Source: Muricoccus pecuniae | GTDB lineage: Bacteria; Pseudomonadota; Alphaproteobacteria; Acetobacterales; Acetobacteraceae | DNA length: 64,000 nt | NCBI RefSeq assembly: GCF_014199205.1 | Contig: NZ_JACIJD010000018.1 | Coordinates: 1-64,000, forward strand | Direction of reading: 5' to 3' | Shown: piece after piece, positions 25,180 through 33,663 of the stretch | Layout of the letters: every line of letters starts with the position of its first letter | How positions within the stretch are numbered: position 1 is the stretch's first letter | The notes under the pieces: model-generated | What the model saw: only the letters and a program-made list of their open reading frames with translations | What the model was told of the DNA's origin: nothing | Database searches by the model: none | Program-made: the position numbers and the translations under genes

Positions 25180-26783
25180 GCGGCATGCCTCGGCCGCGCG
25201 GCCTTCATCAGGAACTCATCCCGCAGGGCCATGGGACCGGGGCGGAACAGGCGGGCATCCATGGGCTTCACGGCCGGAGCGATCAGCGGCCGGAATTCCA
25301 TCTGATCCAGCACGTCCTCCTGCAGTCGGACCCCGGGGGCGATCTCAGTCAGGACCACCCCCTCCCTCTCCAGCTGAAAGACGGCGCGCTCGGTTACGAA
25401 GGTGACCTCCTGGCCCTTCTCCCGTGCCAGGTGGCCGCTGAAGCTGATCTGCTCCACGGCGGACACGAACTTCTTCATCTGGCCTTCCTGACCGATGGCG
25501 ATGCCGCCATCGCCCAGGCCGATCTTCAGCCCACCGCCCGTCATCGTGCCGCTGAAGACAAGGCGGCGCGTGTTCTGGGTGATGTCGATGAACCCGCCCG
25601 ATCCGGCAAAGCGGTTGCCGAACTTCGTGACGTTCACGTTGCCCTGTGGGTCCACCTCTGCGAAGGAGAGGAAGGCCGCGGAGAGGCCGCCGCCGTCATA
25701 GAAGTCGAATTGGTAGCCCTGGTCGATGATCGCCCGCGGATTTACCGCCGTGCCGAATTCCCGGGCATGGCCGGGCACGCCGCCGATCACGCCGGCTTCC
25801 ACAGTCAGCGTGATCAGGTCCTCGATCCCCTCCTCCGCCGCCACGTTCGGGATCATGGCGGAGACGCCAACGCCGAGATTCACCACGTCGCCCGGGCGCA
25901 GTTCCAGCGCGGCGCGGCGGGCCATCACGCGCCGCTCGCTCATCGGGTCCGGCAGGATGGAAGAGGTGGGAACGCGCGTCTCGCCGCTTCGGCTGGGATC
26001 GTAGGCCGTGCCGAAGGTCTGCATCTGCTCCGGCTCGACCACGATGTAGTCGACGAGGAAGCCGGGGATCTTCACCATGTGCGGGTTGAGGCTGCCTCGC
26101 CGCGCCAGGCGTTTTACTTGGCAGATCACCGTGCCGCCGGTGTTGTGCACGGCCTGCGCGATGGAGAGGTCCTCCCGGGTCGTCGCCTCGTGCTCCATCG
26201 TAATGTAGCCGTCCTCGTCCGCCGTGGTGCCGCGGATGAGTGCGACGCGCGGGGCGCCGGGGACGCGGTAGAAGAGCCAGTCGCGGTCCAGCAGGCAGAC
26301 ATGTTCCACCAGCTGCTCGGTCGTGCGCGCGTTCATGCGCCCGCCGCTCTCGGGCGTACCCTGGCGCGGGTCCATGTAGGTCTCGATACCGACATGGGTG
26401 AGGATGCCGGGCTGGCCCGAGGCCATGGCACGGCATAGCCCGGTCATCACGCCCTGGGGAAAGTTGTAGGCCTCTATATGATTGCCGTCGATCAGGGCCA
26501 TGAAGGGCACCTGGAGGCCGTAATGGCCGCCGATGACGCGGCGCACGAGGCCCTTATGCCCGAAGTGACACAGGCCGTGCTCGTGGATGGCGCCGATGCC
26601 CGTCACGTGGAACAACGTGAGGTCGTGCGGCCCCTGCCCGGCCAGGAAGCGGCGCTCCACCGCCTCGATCAGCGCCTCCGGCGTGCCGGTGCCGCCATTG
26701 CCGCCGACGATGACAAAGTCGCCGTCCTTTACCAGCGCGGCCGCCTCGTCGGCCGAGATATGGCGCGGGGCGTTCGCGCCCAT
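25176..26783 (-). CDS. Acyl-CoA : carboxylate CoA-transferase (family I, propionate CoA-transferase-like)
   Basis: A 535-residue fused alpha-beta CoA-transferase. The N-terminal half has DFVIVGGNGGTGTPEALIEA; the C-terminal half begins near RRAALELRPGDVVNLGVGVS and holds the catalytic glutamate region LTVEAGVIGGVPG (about residue 325), followed by GSGGFIDITQNTRRLVF. It would activate a carboxylate by transferring CoA. The ATG overlaps the acyl-CoA dehydrogenase stop by 1 bp. The family also includes acetate and 3-oxoacid CoA-transferases, so the CoA donor is open. Confidence 0.9.
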   Translation of the reverse strand: MGANAPRHISADEAAALVKDGDFVIVGGNGGTGTPEALIEAVERRFLAGQGPHDLTLFHVTGIGAIHEHGLCHFGHKGLVRRVIGGHYGLQVPFMALIDGNHIEAYNFPQGVMTGLCRAMASGQPGILTHVGIETYMDPRQGTPESGGRMNARTTEQLVEHVCLLDRDWLFYRVPGAPRVALIRGTTADEDGYITMEHEATTREDLSIAQAVHNTGGTVICQVKRLARRGSLNPHMVKIPGFLVDYIVVEPEQMQTFGTAYDPSRSGETRVPTSSILPDPMSERRVMARRAALELRPGDVVNLGVGVSAMIPNVAAEEGIEDLITLTVEAGVIGGVPGHAREFGTAVNPRAIIDQGYQFDFYDGGGLSAAFLSFAEVDPQGNVNVTKFGNRFAGSGGFIDITQNTRRLVFSGTMTGGGLKIGLGDGGIAIGQEGQMKKFVSAVEQISFSGHLAREKGQEVTFVTERAVFQLEREGVVLTEIAPGVRLQEDVLDQMEFRPLIAPAVKPMDARLFRPGPMALRDEFLMKAARPRHAA

Positions 26784-27925
26784 CAGGCCGTCTCCTTCTC
26801 GACCTGGCGGGCGATGATCATGCGCTGGATCTGGTTCGTGCCCTCGTAGATCTGGGCCAGCCGCACGTCGCGGAACAGGCGCTCCACCCGGTACTCGCGG
26901 GAGTAGCCGTTGCCGCCATGGATCTGGAGCGCGTTGGAGACGTGCTTCACCGCCATGTCCGTCGTGAAGAGCTTGGCCTGCGCGGCTTCCTTCGCGATCG
27001 GCATGCCCGCGTCATACAGGCGGGCGGCGTGGTGGATCAGCATGCGGGCAGCCGCGATGTCCGTGGACATGTCAGCGATCATGAATTGGATCGCCTGGTG
27101 GTTGATGATGGCCGTGCCGAACTGCTTGCGCGTCCTGGCATAAGCCATCGCGTCCTCGAACGCGGCTTGGGCCATGCCGAGCGCCATGGAAGACATCATC
27201 AGCCGGCTGAAGTTGAAGTTGCCCATGGCCATCTTGAAGGCGCCGTTCTCCGGTCCGACCACGGCGTCGGCGGGCGCCCGCACGCCGTCCAGCGTGATCA
27301 TGCAGTCCTCCAGCCCGTGCATCCCCAGCAGCTCCTCGTTCTTCCCGCGGAGGATGCCGGGAGCATGCCCATCCAGCAGGAAGCAGGAGATGGCCTTGTG
27401 CCCGCCCTGGTCGCCACTGCGGGCGAAGACCATCAGGGCATCGACGACGTTGCCAAAGGTGACCCAGGCCTTGGTGCCGTTCAGCACCCATCCCTCCGCG
27501 TCCCGCTTCGCCGTGGTGCGAAGGCCCGCGACGTCGGAGCCGTGGTCGGGCTCCGTCACGGCGGTGGCGGGGATGATGTCGCCGGCGAGAATGCCGGGGA
27601 TCATCGCCTTGTGCCGCTCGTTGCCGTGATGGTCGAGGAAGAGCGCGGCCTCCACCGGGATGGCGAAGGCGTTGCCGACCGCGCCTGAGCAGCGGGCGAT
27701 CTCCTCCATCACGATGCAGGCGCCGATCGCGCCCATGCCGGCGCCACCGGCCTCCTCGCGCAGAGCCACGCCGAAGAGGCCCAATTCCGCCATGCCCTTG
27801 TAGAGGGTGCGGTCGAAGCGGTCCTCGCGGTCAATGACGGCGGCGCGGGGCAGGACCTCGCGTTCGGCGAAGCGGCGGGCCGTCTCGCGAAGGGCGGCCT
27901 GGTCCTCGGTGAAGAAGCGGTGCAT
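26783..27925 (-). CDS. Acyl-CoA dehydrogenase
   Basis: A 380-residue FAD enzyme of normal length. Signatures are ATAVTEPDHGSDVAGLRTTA (substrate/FAD loop), VLNGTKAWVTFG, RKQFGTAIINHQAIQFMIAD and LQIHGGNGYSREYRVERLFR. The catalytic base is the Glu in IYEGTNQIQRMIIARQ. It introduces a 2,3-double bond into an acyl-CoA and passes electrons to ETF. The ATG at 27925 sits 7 bp after the tautomerase stop; the longer upstream frame is a shadow. Confidence 0.93.
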   Translation of the reverse strand: MHRFFTEDQAALRETARRFAEREVLPRAAVIDREDRFDRTLYKGMAELGLFGVALREEAGGAGMGAIGACIVMEEIARCSGAVGNAFAIPVEAALFLDHHGNERHKAMIPGILAGDIIPATAVTEPDHGSDVAGLRTTAKRDAEGWVLNGTKAWVTFGNVVDALMVFARSGDQGGHKAISCFLLDGHAPGILRGKNEELLGMHGLEDCMITLDGVRAPADAVVGPENGAFKMAMGNFNFSRLMMSSMALGMAQAAFEDAMAYARTRKQFGTAIINHQAIQFMIADMSTDIAAARMLIHHAARLYDAGMPIAKEAAQAKLFTTDMAVKHVSNALQIHGGNGYSREYRVERLFRDVRLAQIYEGTNQIQRMIIARQVEKETA

Positions 27926-27932
27926 CGGATTC

Positions 27933-28310
27933 TCAGGCGGGTTCGGCGTCGGAGGAGAGGAGACCGGCATGGGCCACCTCGTCCCTGGCGCGGTCGAGGA
28001 AGTAGACGGCGAGAGCCTTGGCGGTGATGCCGTAGATCTCGGCCAGCGGTCCCGTGATGGCGGCGGCCCTGCGGCGCTCGGGGACGCCGCGGCGATAGGC
28101 GTGCACCTTGACGAGGACGCGCTGCTCCTCCGGCAGCGCGCCCATTGCGCCGGCATGGGCATAGGCGCCGGGCGCGATATCCAGGAAGTAGATCGTCACC
28201 GTCTCCGGACCGACGGAGAAGGCACCGCAGAGGCCGTCTGTAACGGCGGTGGCCACCTTCTGGCGGCGCTCGGCCGGAAGCGGTGGGGCGAGAATCTCAA
28301 CATAGGGCAT
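27933..28310 (-). CDS. Tandem tautomerase (4-oxalocrotonate tautomerase-like, two repeats)
   Basis: A 125-residue protein with two tautomerase beta-alpha-beta repeats. Repeat 1 starts MPYVEILAPPLPAERRQKV and ends TIYFLDIAPGAYAHAG; repeat 2 starts RVLVKVHAYRRGVPERRRAA and ends AVYFLDRARDEVAHAG. Pro-2, the catalytic base after Met removal, is present only in repeat 1. The enzyme class moves double bonds in keto-enol or enoyl carboxylates. It overlaps the LacI gene by 1 bp (TGATG) and precedes the dehydrogenase, so it is part of the same pathway. Confidence 0.78.
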   Translation of the reverse strand: MPYVEILAPPLPAERRQKVATAVTDGLCGAFSVGPETVTIYFLDIAPGAYAHAGAMGALPEEQRVLVKVHAYRRGVPERRRAAAITGPLAEIYGITAKALAVYFLDRARDEVAHAGLLSSDAEPA

Positions 28311-29335
28311 CAGTGGGCCACCGGACGGCAGGATTGGCGTTGGATCAGCCGCGCCCCGATGCGGTACTCGCGGGCGGTCGCGACGTGCGGGGCGGCATTG
28401 GGCCGAAGGCGTTGCAGCAGGCGGTCGGCGGCCAGCTCGGCCATGGCGTTCGCGCCGCTGTCCACCACGCTGATGGCGGGGCGCTGCCAGGCGAAGCCCG
28501 GCACGTCCTCGTAGCAAAGGAGGGAGATGTCGTCGGGCACGGCGATGTCGCGCTCCGCCAAGCCACGCAGGACGCCGAGGGAGGACTCGTGGTTGGCGAC
28601 GAAGAGGGCGGTGGGCCGGTTATCCCGGTCCAGCAGTTGGCGGCAGCCGGACAGCCCCGTTTCCGGCTCATAGCGCCCGGCATGGACGAGGGAAGGGTCG
28701 AAGGCGATCCCCGCCTCCTCCAGCGCGCGGCGATAGCCGGAAAGGCGCTCGCGGCCCGAGGTCGTCTCCTGCCGGCCGACGACCAGCCCGATGCGGCGGT
28801 GACCGAGGTCGAGCAGATGGCGCGTGCCGGCATAGGCGCCCTCCGGGTCAGCGGCCAGCACGGTTTCCAGCTCCACCGATTCATCGCGGCGCACCACGCA
28901 TGTCACAGGCGTGCCGCTCGCCTCCAGCGCGGCAAGGAGCGCGCCGTTGCGGCCGGTGGGGCAGATGATCAGGCCATCGACGCGCTGGTCGGCCAGTGTC
29001 TCGATCGTCGCGGCCTCCTGCTCGGGATCATCGGCGGTGATGCAGAGCAGCGCCTGGTATCCCTCTGCCCGCAGGCGGCGCTGCACCACCTCCGCCAGCA
29101 CGCGGAAGGAGGCGTTGGTGAGGTTGTGCACCACCAGCCCGACAAGGCGCGTGGAGCGCGTCTTGAGCCCGCGGGCGAGAGTATTGGGGCGGTAGCCCAG
29201 CTCGGCCGCGATGCGCTGCAGCCGGTTTTCGGTCGCGCGGCTGGTCAGCCCGCCGCCGGCCAGGGCGCGCGAGGCCGTGCTGACCGACACCTTGGCGGCC
29301 CGTGCGACGTCCCGAAGCGTCACCGTCGTTTGCAT
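28310..29335 (-). CDS. LacI-family transcriptional regulator
   Basis: A 341-residue repressor-type protein. The N-terminal helix-turn-helix and hinge cover residues 1-60 (VTLRDVARAAKVSVSTASRA, LQRIAAELGYRPNTLARGLK). The periplasmic-binding-protein-like effector domain starts at RSTRLVGLVVHNLTN and includes DGLIICPTGRN, LGHRRIGLVVGR and PDDISLLCYEDVPGF. The start at 29335 gives the usual short tail before VTLRDVA. It is first gene of the leftward operon and two matching palindromic operators lie just upstream, so autoregulation and control of the divergent lyase genes are likely. Confidence 0.92.
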   Translation of the reverse strand: MQTTVTLRDVARAAKVSVSTASRALAGGGLTSRATENRLQRIAAELGYRPNTLARGLKTRSTRLVGLVVHNLTNASFRVLAEVVQRRLRAEGYQALLCITADDPEQEAATIETLADQRVDGLIICPTGRNGALLAALEASGTPVTCVVRRDESVELETVLAADPEGAYAGTRHLLDLGHRRIGLVVGRQETTSGRERLSGYRRALEEAGIAFDPSLVHAGRYEPETGLSGCRQLLDRDNRPTALFVANHESSLGVLRGLAERDIAVPDDISLLCYEDVPGFAWQRPAISVVDSGANAMAELAADRLLQRLRPNAAPHVATAREYRIGARLIQRQSCRPVAH

Positions 29336-29351
29336 GCATGAACCATGCTCC

Positions 29352-29363
29352 GCAAACGTTTGC
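29352..29363. promoter_or_regulatory. LacI-type operator 1, 17 bp upstream of the regulator
   Basis: Perfect 12-bp palindrome GCAAACGTTTGC with central CG, the classical LacI/GalR-family operator shape. It lies close to the leftward regulator start and would block or autoregulate that operon. Confidence 0.85.
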
Positions 29364-29441
29364 GGCTGCAAGGCTATTTTTTCGGCAAACAACTGAAAAC
29401 TACCTTTGACGATGGGCCACATGATCCGTTTTAGTGCACCA

Positions 29442-29453
29442 GCAAACGTTTGC
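29442..29453. promoter_or_regulatory. LacI-type operator 2, 24 bp upstream of the rightward lyase operon
   Basis: A second identical palindrome GCAAACGTTTGC, exactly 90 bp from the first. It overlaps the TTG at 29450, one reason to prefer the GTG at 29477 as the start of the following gene. Two identical sites in one divergent gap suggest repression by DNA looping. Confidence 0.85.
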
Positions 29454-29476
29454 AGCAGTTTCGAAGGGACTACCCC

Positions 29477-30424
29477 GTGGACCTGACCGGCATCGGCGGC
29501 ATCTGGCCTGCCTCCCTCACCCCCTTCGACCGGGACGGCGCCATCGACGAGGCGGCGCTGCGCGCCCATCTGCGGCATCTCGCCGCCACGCGGGGCGTGC
29601 GCGCCTTGGTCGTGAACGGCCATGCCGGGGAGACGAGTTCGCTGGACCGCACGGAGCGCAAGGGGGTGGTGCAGGTCGCGCGCGAGGTGGCGGGGGATGC
29701 GACGGGCGTGGTGGCCGGCATCGTGGCGGAGGACCCGCGCGCCGCCTGTGACTTGGCGCGCGACGCGAAGGAAGCCGGGGCGGACGCGATCCTGCTCTTC
29801 CCACCCCTGCTCTTCGCCGGCGGCGCGGAGGCGCGTCCGGAGATGATGCTGCGCTTGTTCCACGCCGTCGCCGAGGCGGCAGCGCTACCCATCGTGTTGT
29901 TCCAGCTCTCCCGCCCCTCCGGCCTCGGCTACACGCCGGAGTTGCTGGCGCGGCTGCTGCGCGAGGTGCCATCCATCATCGCCGTGAAGGAGGGCAGCGA
30001 TCTCGTCGCCTCCTACGAGGACAATCTGGAGGTGCTGAAGGCCTGCGGCCGCAAGGTCAGCATGCTGACGAGCAACAACTCCTGGCTTCTCGCCTCCCTG
30101 TCCCTGGGCGGGGACGGCATCCTCTCCGGCATAGGCAGCGTGGCCTCCGACATCCTGACCGAAATGCACGAGGCGGTGGCGCGCGGCGACCTCGCGGCGG
30201 CCCGGCGCGCGAATGATCGCCTGCGCCCGCTCGTGCGCGTGTTCTATCGCCGCCCGGCGCTGGACATGCACAACCGCATGAAGACCGCCCTGAACCTGAT
30301 GGGGCTGATGCCCAACCCGGCGCCGCGCGCGCCGCTGCTGCCGATTGAGGCCGGGGAGCGGGAGGAAATCCGCCGCGCCCTGGTCGCCGCCGGCCTGCTT
30401 CCCGCCAACGAGATGGCGGCCTGA
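29477..30424 (+). CDS. DapA/dihydrodipicolinate-synthase-family lyase, variant 1
   Basis: A 315-residue class I aldolase-fold protein of the DapA/NAL superfamily. The Schiff-base lysine is visible in SIIAVKEGSDL (about residue 168). Where DapA has G-T-T-G-E the sequence is NGHAGET, and where DapA has the YN-P motif it reads LPIVLFQLSRP, lacking the catalytic Tyr. It is therefore not DapA itself. GTG at 29477 has GAAGGGA 7 bp upstream. It should cleave or form a C-C bond of a pyruvate-like keto acid, or act as a dehydratase. It is the first rightward gene of the LacI regulon. Confidence 0.85.
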   Translation: MDLTGIGGIWPASLTPFDRDGAIDEAALRAHLRHLAATRGVRALVVNGHAGETSSLDRTERKGVVQVAREVAGDATGVVAGIVAEDPRAACDLARDAKEAGADAILLFPPLLFAGGAEARPEMMLRLFHAVAEAAALPIVLFQLSRPSGLGYTPELLARLLREVPSIIAVKEGSDLVASYEDNLEVLKACGRKVSMLTSNNSWLLASLSLGGDGILSGIGSVASDILTEMHEAVARGDLAAARRANDRLRPLVRVFYRRPALDMHNRMKTALNLMGLMPNPAPRAPLLPIEAGEREEIRRALVAAGLLPANEMAA

Positions 30425-30429
30425 GGACG

Positions 30430-31329
30430 ATGACGATGAAGACCTTCCGCGGCACCTACACGGTGATGATCACGCCTTTCGACGAGACGGGCGAGCTGGA
30501 CCTGCCGGCGCTGCGCCGCTTCGTGGACTGGCAGATCGAGCAGGGCATCCACGGCCTGATCCCGCTGGGTTCCACCGGCGAGTTCCTGTCACTCTCCGAC
30601 GATGAGCACGTGGCGTTGGCGGAGACGGTGATCCGCCAAGCGGCCGGCCGCGTGCCGGTCCTCATCGGCACGGGCGCGGAGGACACGCGCGAGTCCGTGC
30701 GCCTCAGCCGCCGCGCGGAAGCTCTGGGCGCGGATGGCGTGATGATCATCCCACCCTTCTATTCCACGCCGACGGATGACGAGCTGGTCCACCACTACAA
30801 GACGATCGGCGATGCCATCGGCATCCCGATCATGGTCTACAACAACCCGGCCACGGCGAATGTGGACCTGAAGCCGCAGCTCGTCGCGCGGATCGCCGAG
30901 ATCCCGAACTGCCTGTACATCAAGGAGTCCACGCTGGAGGTGACGCGGGTGCGCGACATCGTCCGGCTCTGCGGCGACAAGATGACGGTGTTCGGCGGCA
31001 TCCTCGGCTTCGAATCCTTCGTCGAGGGCGCGCAGGGCTGGGTGGCCGTAGCGTCCAACATCGCGCCCGCCCCCCTCGCCCGCCTCTTCGAGCTGGTGGC
31101 CGACAAGGAGGAAATCCGCGAGGCGCGCGACCTCTACCTGCGCTACCTGCCGCTGATCGAGTTCGTTGGCGGCCAGTACTACGTGGCCGGCAGCAAGGCG
31201 CTGCTGCGGCACATGGGGTCCCCCGTCGGCAACCCGCGCCCGCCACGCCTGCCGCTGCCCGCCGAGCGGGATGCCATGGCGCGGGACATCGTGCGCGCGC
31301 TGGACTTGGCCTTCCGCCAAGCCGCCTGA
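30430..31329 (+). CDS. DapA/NAL-family lyase, canonical-motif type
   Basis: A 299-residue member of the same superfamily with the usual motifs: GLIPLGSTGEFLSLSDDE, IPIMVYNNPATANVDLKP (Tyr retained) and NCLYIKESTLEVTRV with the Schiff-base lysine (about 163). The start ATG lies 5 bp after the first lyase gene, with GAGGA ahead of it. Such proteins include DapA, N-acetylneuraminate lyase, 2-keto-3-deoxy sugar acid and hydroxyproline-pathway enzymes. Housekeeping DapA is unlikely from the catabolic context. Confidence 0.87.
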   Translation: MTMKTFRGTYTVMITPFDETGELDLPALRRFVDWQIEQGIHGLIPLGSTGEFLSLSDDEHVALAETVIRQAAGRVPVLIGTGAEDTRESVRLSRRAEALGADGVMIIPPFYSTPTDDELVHHYKTIGDAIGIPIMVYNNPATANVDLKPQLVARIAEIPNCLYIKESTLEVTRVRDIVRLCGDKMTVFGGILGFESFVEGAQGWVAVASNIAPAPLARLFELVADKEEIREARDLYLRYLPLIEFVGGQYYVAGSKALLRHMGSPVGNPRPPRLPLPAERDAMARDIVRALDLAFRQAA

Positions 31330-31337
31330 CGAGAAGC

Positions 31338-31361
31338 GGCCGGGCGGTCGCCCGCCCGGCC
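31338..31361. terminator. Bidirectional hairpin between convergent genes
   Basis: A perfect 9-bp GC-rich stem (GGCCGGGCG / CGCCCGGCC) with a 6-nt loop lies between the lyase stop at 31329 and the binding-protein stop at 31370. There is no clear T-tract, so efficiency as an intrinsic terminator is uncertain. Confidence 0.65.
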
Positions 31362-31369
31362 GGTCAGCC

Positions 31370-32230
31370 TCAACCCGGGCCGGGGCCACGGATGGCGAAG
31401 GGCTGGTCCGCCGGCTGCGGCGTCAGGCCGTAGCGGTCGAACAGGGCGCCGTAGGTGCCATCCTTTCGCATGGCTTCAAGCGCGACGGCCACGGCTTCCG
31501 CTACCGGGCGCTGGCGGAAGGCCATGGCGCTGGGGGCGCCGCCCAGCCGGAACAGCACGGTGCGGATCATGTTCCGCTTCGTCATGTCCACGGCCATGTA
31601 GTCCAGCAGCGCGGCCGCATCGCCCTGGCCGGCGCGCAGCGCCGTCATCGCCTCCGTCGCGGTGGCGAAGCCACGGATGGTGATAGGCGCCTTGCCGCGA
31701 CGCAACAGGTCATCGCTGACCGAGCGGAGCCAGCGCTCCTGATAGGTGTTCACCTCGATCACCACGGCCTTGCCGGAGAGATCGTCCGGGGTGCTGACCT
31801 GCAGGCTGCTGTTGGGCGGCAAGCCGACGCTGATCGCCTGCTGCGCGTAGGGCACCATGAAGGCGACCTTGGAACGCTCCTCGGTCCAGAACATCGCGGT
31901 GTGGATACCGTCGAAGCGGCCGGCCTGCAGGGCCGGGATCATCGGCGGGAAGTCCATGCGGACGAACTGCAGCTCCAGGCAGAGGCGCTTGGCAATCTCC
32001 TTCCCCAGTTCGATGTTGATGCCCTGCAGCTCGCCGCGGCTGTCCACGAACTGCTGCGGCGGCAGGGTGGGGTTGATGGCCAGCTGCAGCTTGCCCGGCG
32101 TGACGAGCTGGCCCGGCTGAACCGGCGCCACCGGGGTGCAGGACTGGGCTCGCGCCTCGCCGGCGGCGAAGGGCAGCAAGGGGGCTGCGAGGAGGGCGAG
32201 CGCGAGCTTCAGTCGCGTGCGGTATCGCAT
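31370..32230 (-). CDS. Amino-acid-type ABC substrate-binding protein (paralogue of 23764-24597)
   Basis: A 286-residue SBP_bac_3 protein with a signal peptide (cleavage near GEARAQ). It shares long stretches with the other copy: LAINPTLPPQQFVDSRGELQ, VRMDFPPMIPALQAGRFDGI, MFWTEERSKVAFMVPYAQQ and a FAIRGPGPG end. GGAGACCCGACG precedes the ATG. No permease or ATPase gene follows, and LysR lies 180 bp upstream on the same strand. It may feed the same permease as its paralogue with a different ligand. Confidence 0.88.
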   Translation of the reverse strand: MRYRTRLKLALALLAAPLLPFAAGEARAQSCTPVAPVQPGQLVTPGKLQLAINPTLPPQQFVDSRGELQGINIELGKEIAKRLCLELQFVRMDFPPMIPALQAGRFDGIHTAMFWTEERSKVAFMVPYAQQAISVGLPPNSSLQVSTPDDLSGKAVVIEVNTYQERWLRSVSDDLLRRGKAPITIRGFATATEAMTALRAGQGDAAALLDYMAVDMTKRNMIRTVLFRLGGAPSAMAFRQRPVAEAVAVALEAMRKDGTYGALFDRYGLTPQPADQPFAIRGPGPG

Positions 32231-32410
32231 CGTCGGGTCTCCGGTTCGTCGCGCCGTGACAGGGGATGCGTCACGCCGCTTTGGGCCGATGCAAGTCTGG
32301 GCCCATGCGGGCGCGCTCCGAAGGCGACGCGTTATCAGAACACGGGGTGCGACTAAGCGCCGGACGAATAGGGGGTCGAGCAGCACGCCCCCAACCTGGC
32401 CCGACCTGCC

Positions 32411-33316
32411 CTAAGCCGGCACTTCCGGGAATGCCTCCCGCACCACCTCCCCCGCATGGCGCAGAAAGGACTGAACGAGGCGCGACGGCGGCTTGTCCCT
32501 CGCCAGGACCGCGTGGACAGTGATGGGGATGGAAGGCCGGAAAGGGCGGATGGCGATGCGCTCCGCGGCGCCGGCGGCGGCGGTCAGCGGGTCCACCACC
32601 GTGGCGCCGATGCCCTGCTCGACCAGACCGACGCCGGTGTTCATGAAGCGCACCTCGATGGAGGGCGCGAAGGGCTGCTTGGCGCGGCGGAAGGCGTCCG
32701 CGACGAGGTTGTGGACGCGGCTGCCGGCGGGAGCGGCGATGAGGGCGGTGTCCTGCAGGTCCTGGGGCGTGATGGAGGGCAGCGCCGCCAGCGGGCTATC
32801 CCTGGGAAAGACGCAGGCCATGTCGAACTGGCGGAGCGGGCGGGTCTCGATGCCCGGGCGCGGGTCGGGCTCCATCACCAGGCCGAGATGGGTGATGCCC
32901 GCCTCCAGCGCGTCCAGCATCTCGATCATGGGCCGCGTCTCGATGGAGAGGGCCACCTGCGGGTGGTGCGGGAGGAAGCGCCGCACGATGGCTGGAACGA
33001 GGGATCCCGACAGCTCGGCCGTGGTGGTGAGGCGGACGCGGCCGATGCGGCTGGTGCGGAGATCCGCCGCCTTCTGCCGGATGCCCTGGAACATGAGGAA
33101 AAGGGGCTCGGAATCGAGGAAGAGGCTGGTGGCCTCCTCGGTCGGGATCAGGCGGTTGTTCACGCGGTGGAACAGGCGGAAACCCAGGTGGGATTCCATG
33201 TTTTTGATCGCGTTGGAGACGGAGGGCTGCGACATGCCGATCTCTCGCGCCGCGCCCACGGTCGTGCGAAGCCGCATGACGGCGCGCAGGATCTCGAGCT
33301 GGCGGAGATTCAGCAT
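32411..33316 (-). CDS. LysR-family regulator
   Basis: A 301-residue regulator: helix-turn-helix in residues 1-60 (MLNLRQLEILRAVMRLRTTV, MSQPSVSNAIKNMESHLG), effector domain from IGRVRLTTTAELSGSLVPAI with GVGLVEQGIGATVVDPLTAA near the end. It lies upstream of the binding protein gene, downstream of the lyase/MaoC/dehydrogenase operon, all on the minus strand. It could regulate either. The ATG gives the usual N-terminus. Confidence 0.9.
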   Translation of the reverse strand: MLNLRQLEILRAVMRLRTTVGAAREIGMSQPSVSNAIKNMESHLGFRLFHRVNNRLIPTEEATSLFLDSEPLFLMFQGIRQKAADLRTSRIGRVRLTTTAELSGSLVPAIVRRFLPHHPQVALSIETRPMIEMLDALEAGITHLGLVMEPDPRPGIETRPLRQFDMACVFPRDSPLAALPSITPQDLQDTALIAAPAGSRVHNLVADAFRRAKQPFAPSIEVRFMNTGVGLVEQGIGATVVDPLTAAAGAAERIAIRPFRPSIPITVHAVLARDKPPSRLVQSFLRHAGEVVREAFPEVPA

Positions 33317-33366
33317 GCCGCATCCCCCGGGGTGTTCCGGGGGATGTTAGCAGAAAACGGGCCGGA

Positions 33367-33663
33367 TCAGCTGCCGAGTGGGGCGAGCACTTGGCGTTGG
33401 AAGTTCCGGATGTGTGGGGTGAGGTGCATGAAACCTTTCACCGCGTGGAACTCCGGCGTGTCGTAGACCCAGGGGCCGGCGATCTCATACACCGCAGCGT
33501 AGCGCGGACCGCCGTCATCCACGGTGTAGCGGCGGGCGGAGAGCCAGCCAGGGCAGGCCAGCAAGTCCGGGATGTGGTTCTCCACGTACCAGCGGTTGAA
33601 CTCCTCCTCGATCCCGGGATCCACGTCCACCCGGACGATGTGCAGCCAGGGCGCCTCGCTCAC
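33367..33663 (-). CDS. Small ferredoxin-like-fold protein (DUF4286/EthD-like)
   Basis: A 98-residue protein without signal peptide. The pattern LHIVRVDVDPGIEEEFNRWY followed by ENHIPDLLACPGWLSARRY and PRYAAVYEIAG is typical of small dimeric alpha-beta barrels (EthD, DUF4286). The His in NHIPDLL is often conserved. It overlaps the lyase gene by 4 bp and is last in the operon from 37785. Function unknown; members often assist or catalyse small-molecule ring chemistry. Confidence 0.72.
   Translation of the reverse strand: MSEAPWLHIVRVDVDPGIEEEFNRWYVENHIPDLLACPGWLSARRYTVDDGGPRYAAVYEIAGPWVYDTPEFHAVKGFMHLTPHIRNFQRQVLAPLGS

Noticed and set aside
30430-31329. Housekeeping dapA
   Set aside because: Although the motifs are canonical, it is the second gene of a LacI-controlled catabolic operon, so lysine biosynthesis is not the simplest reading.
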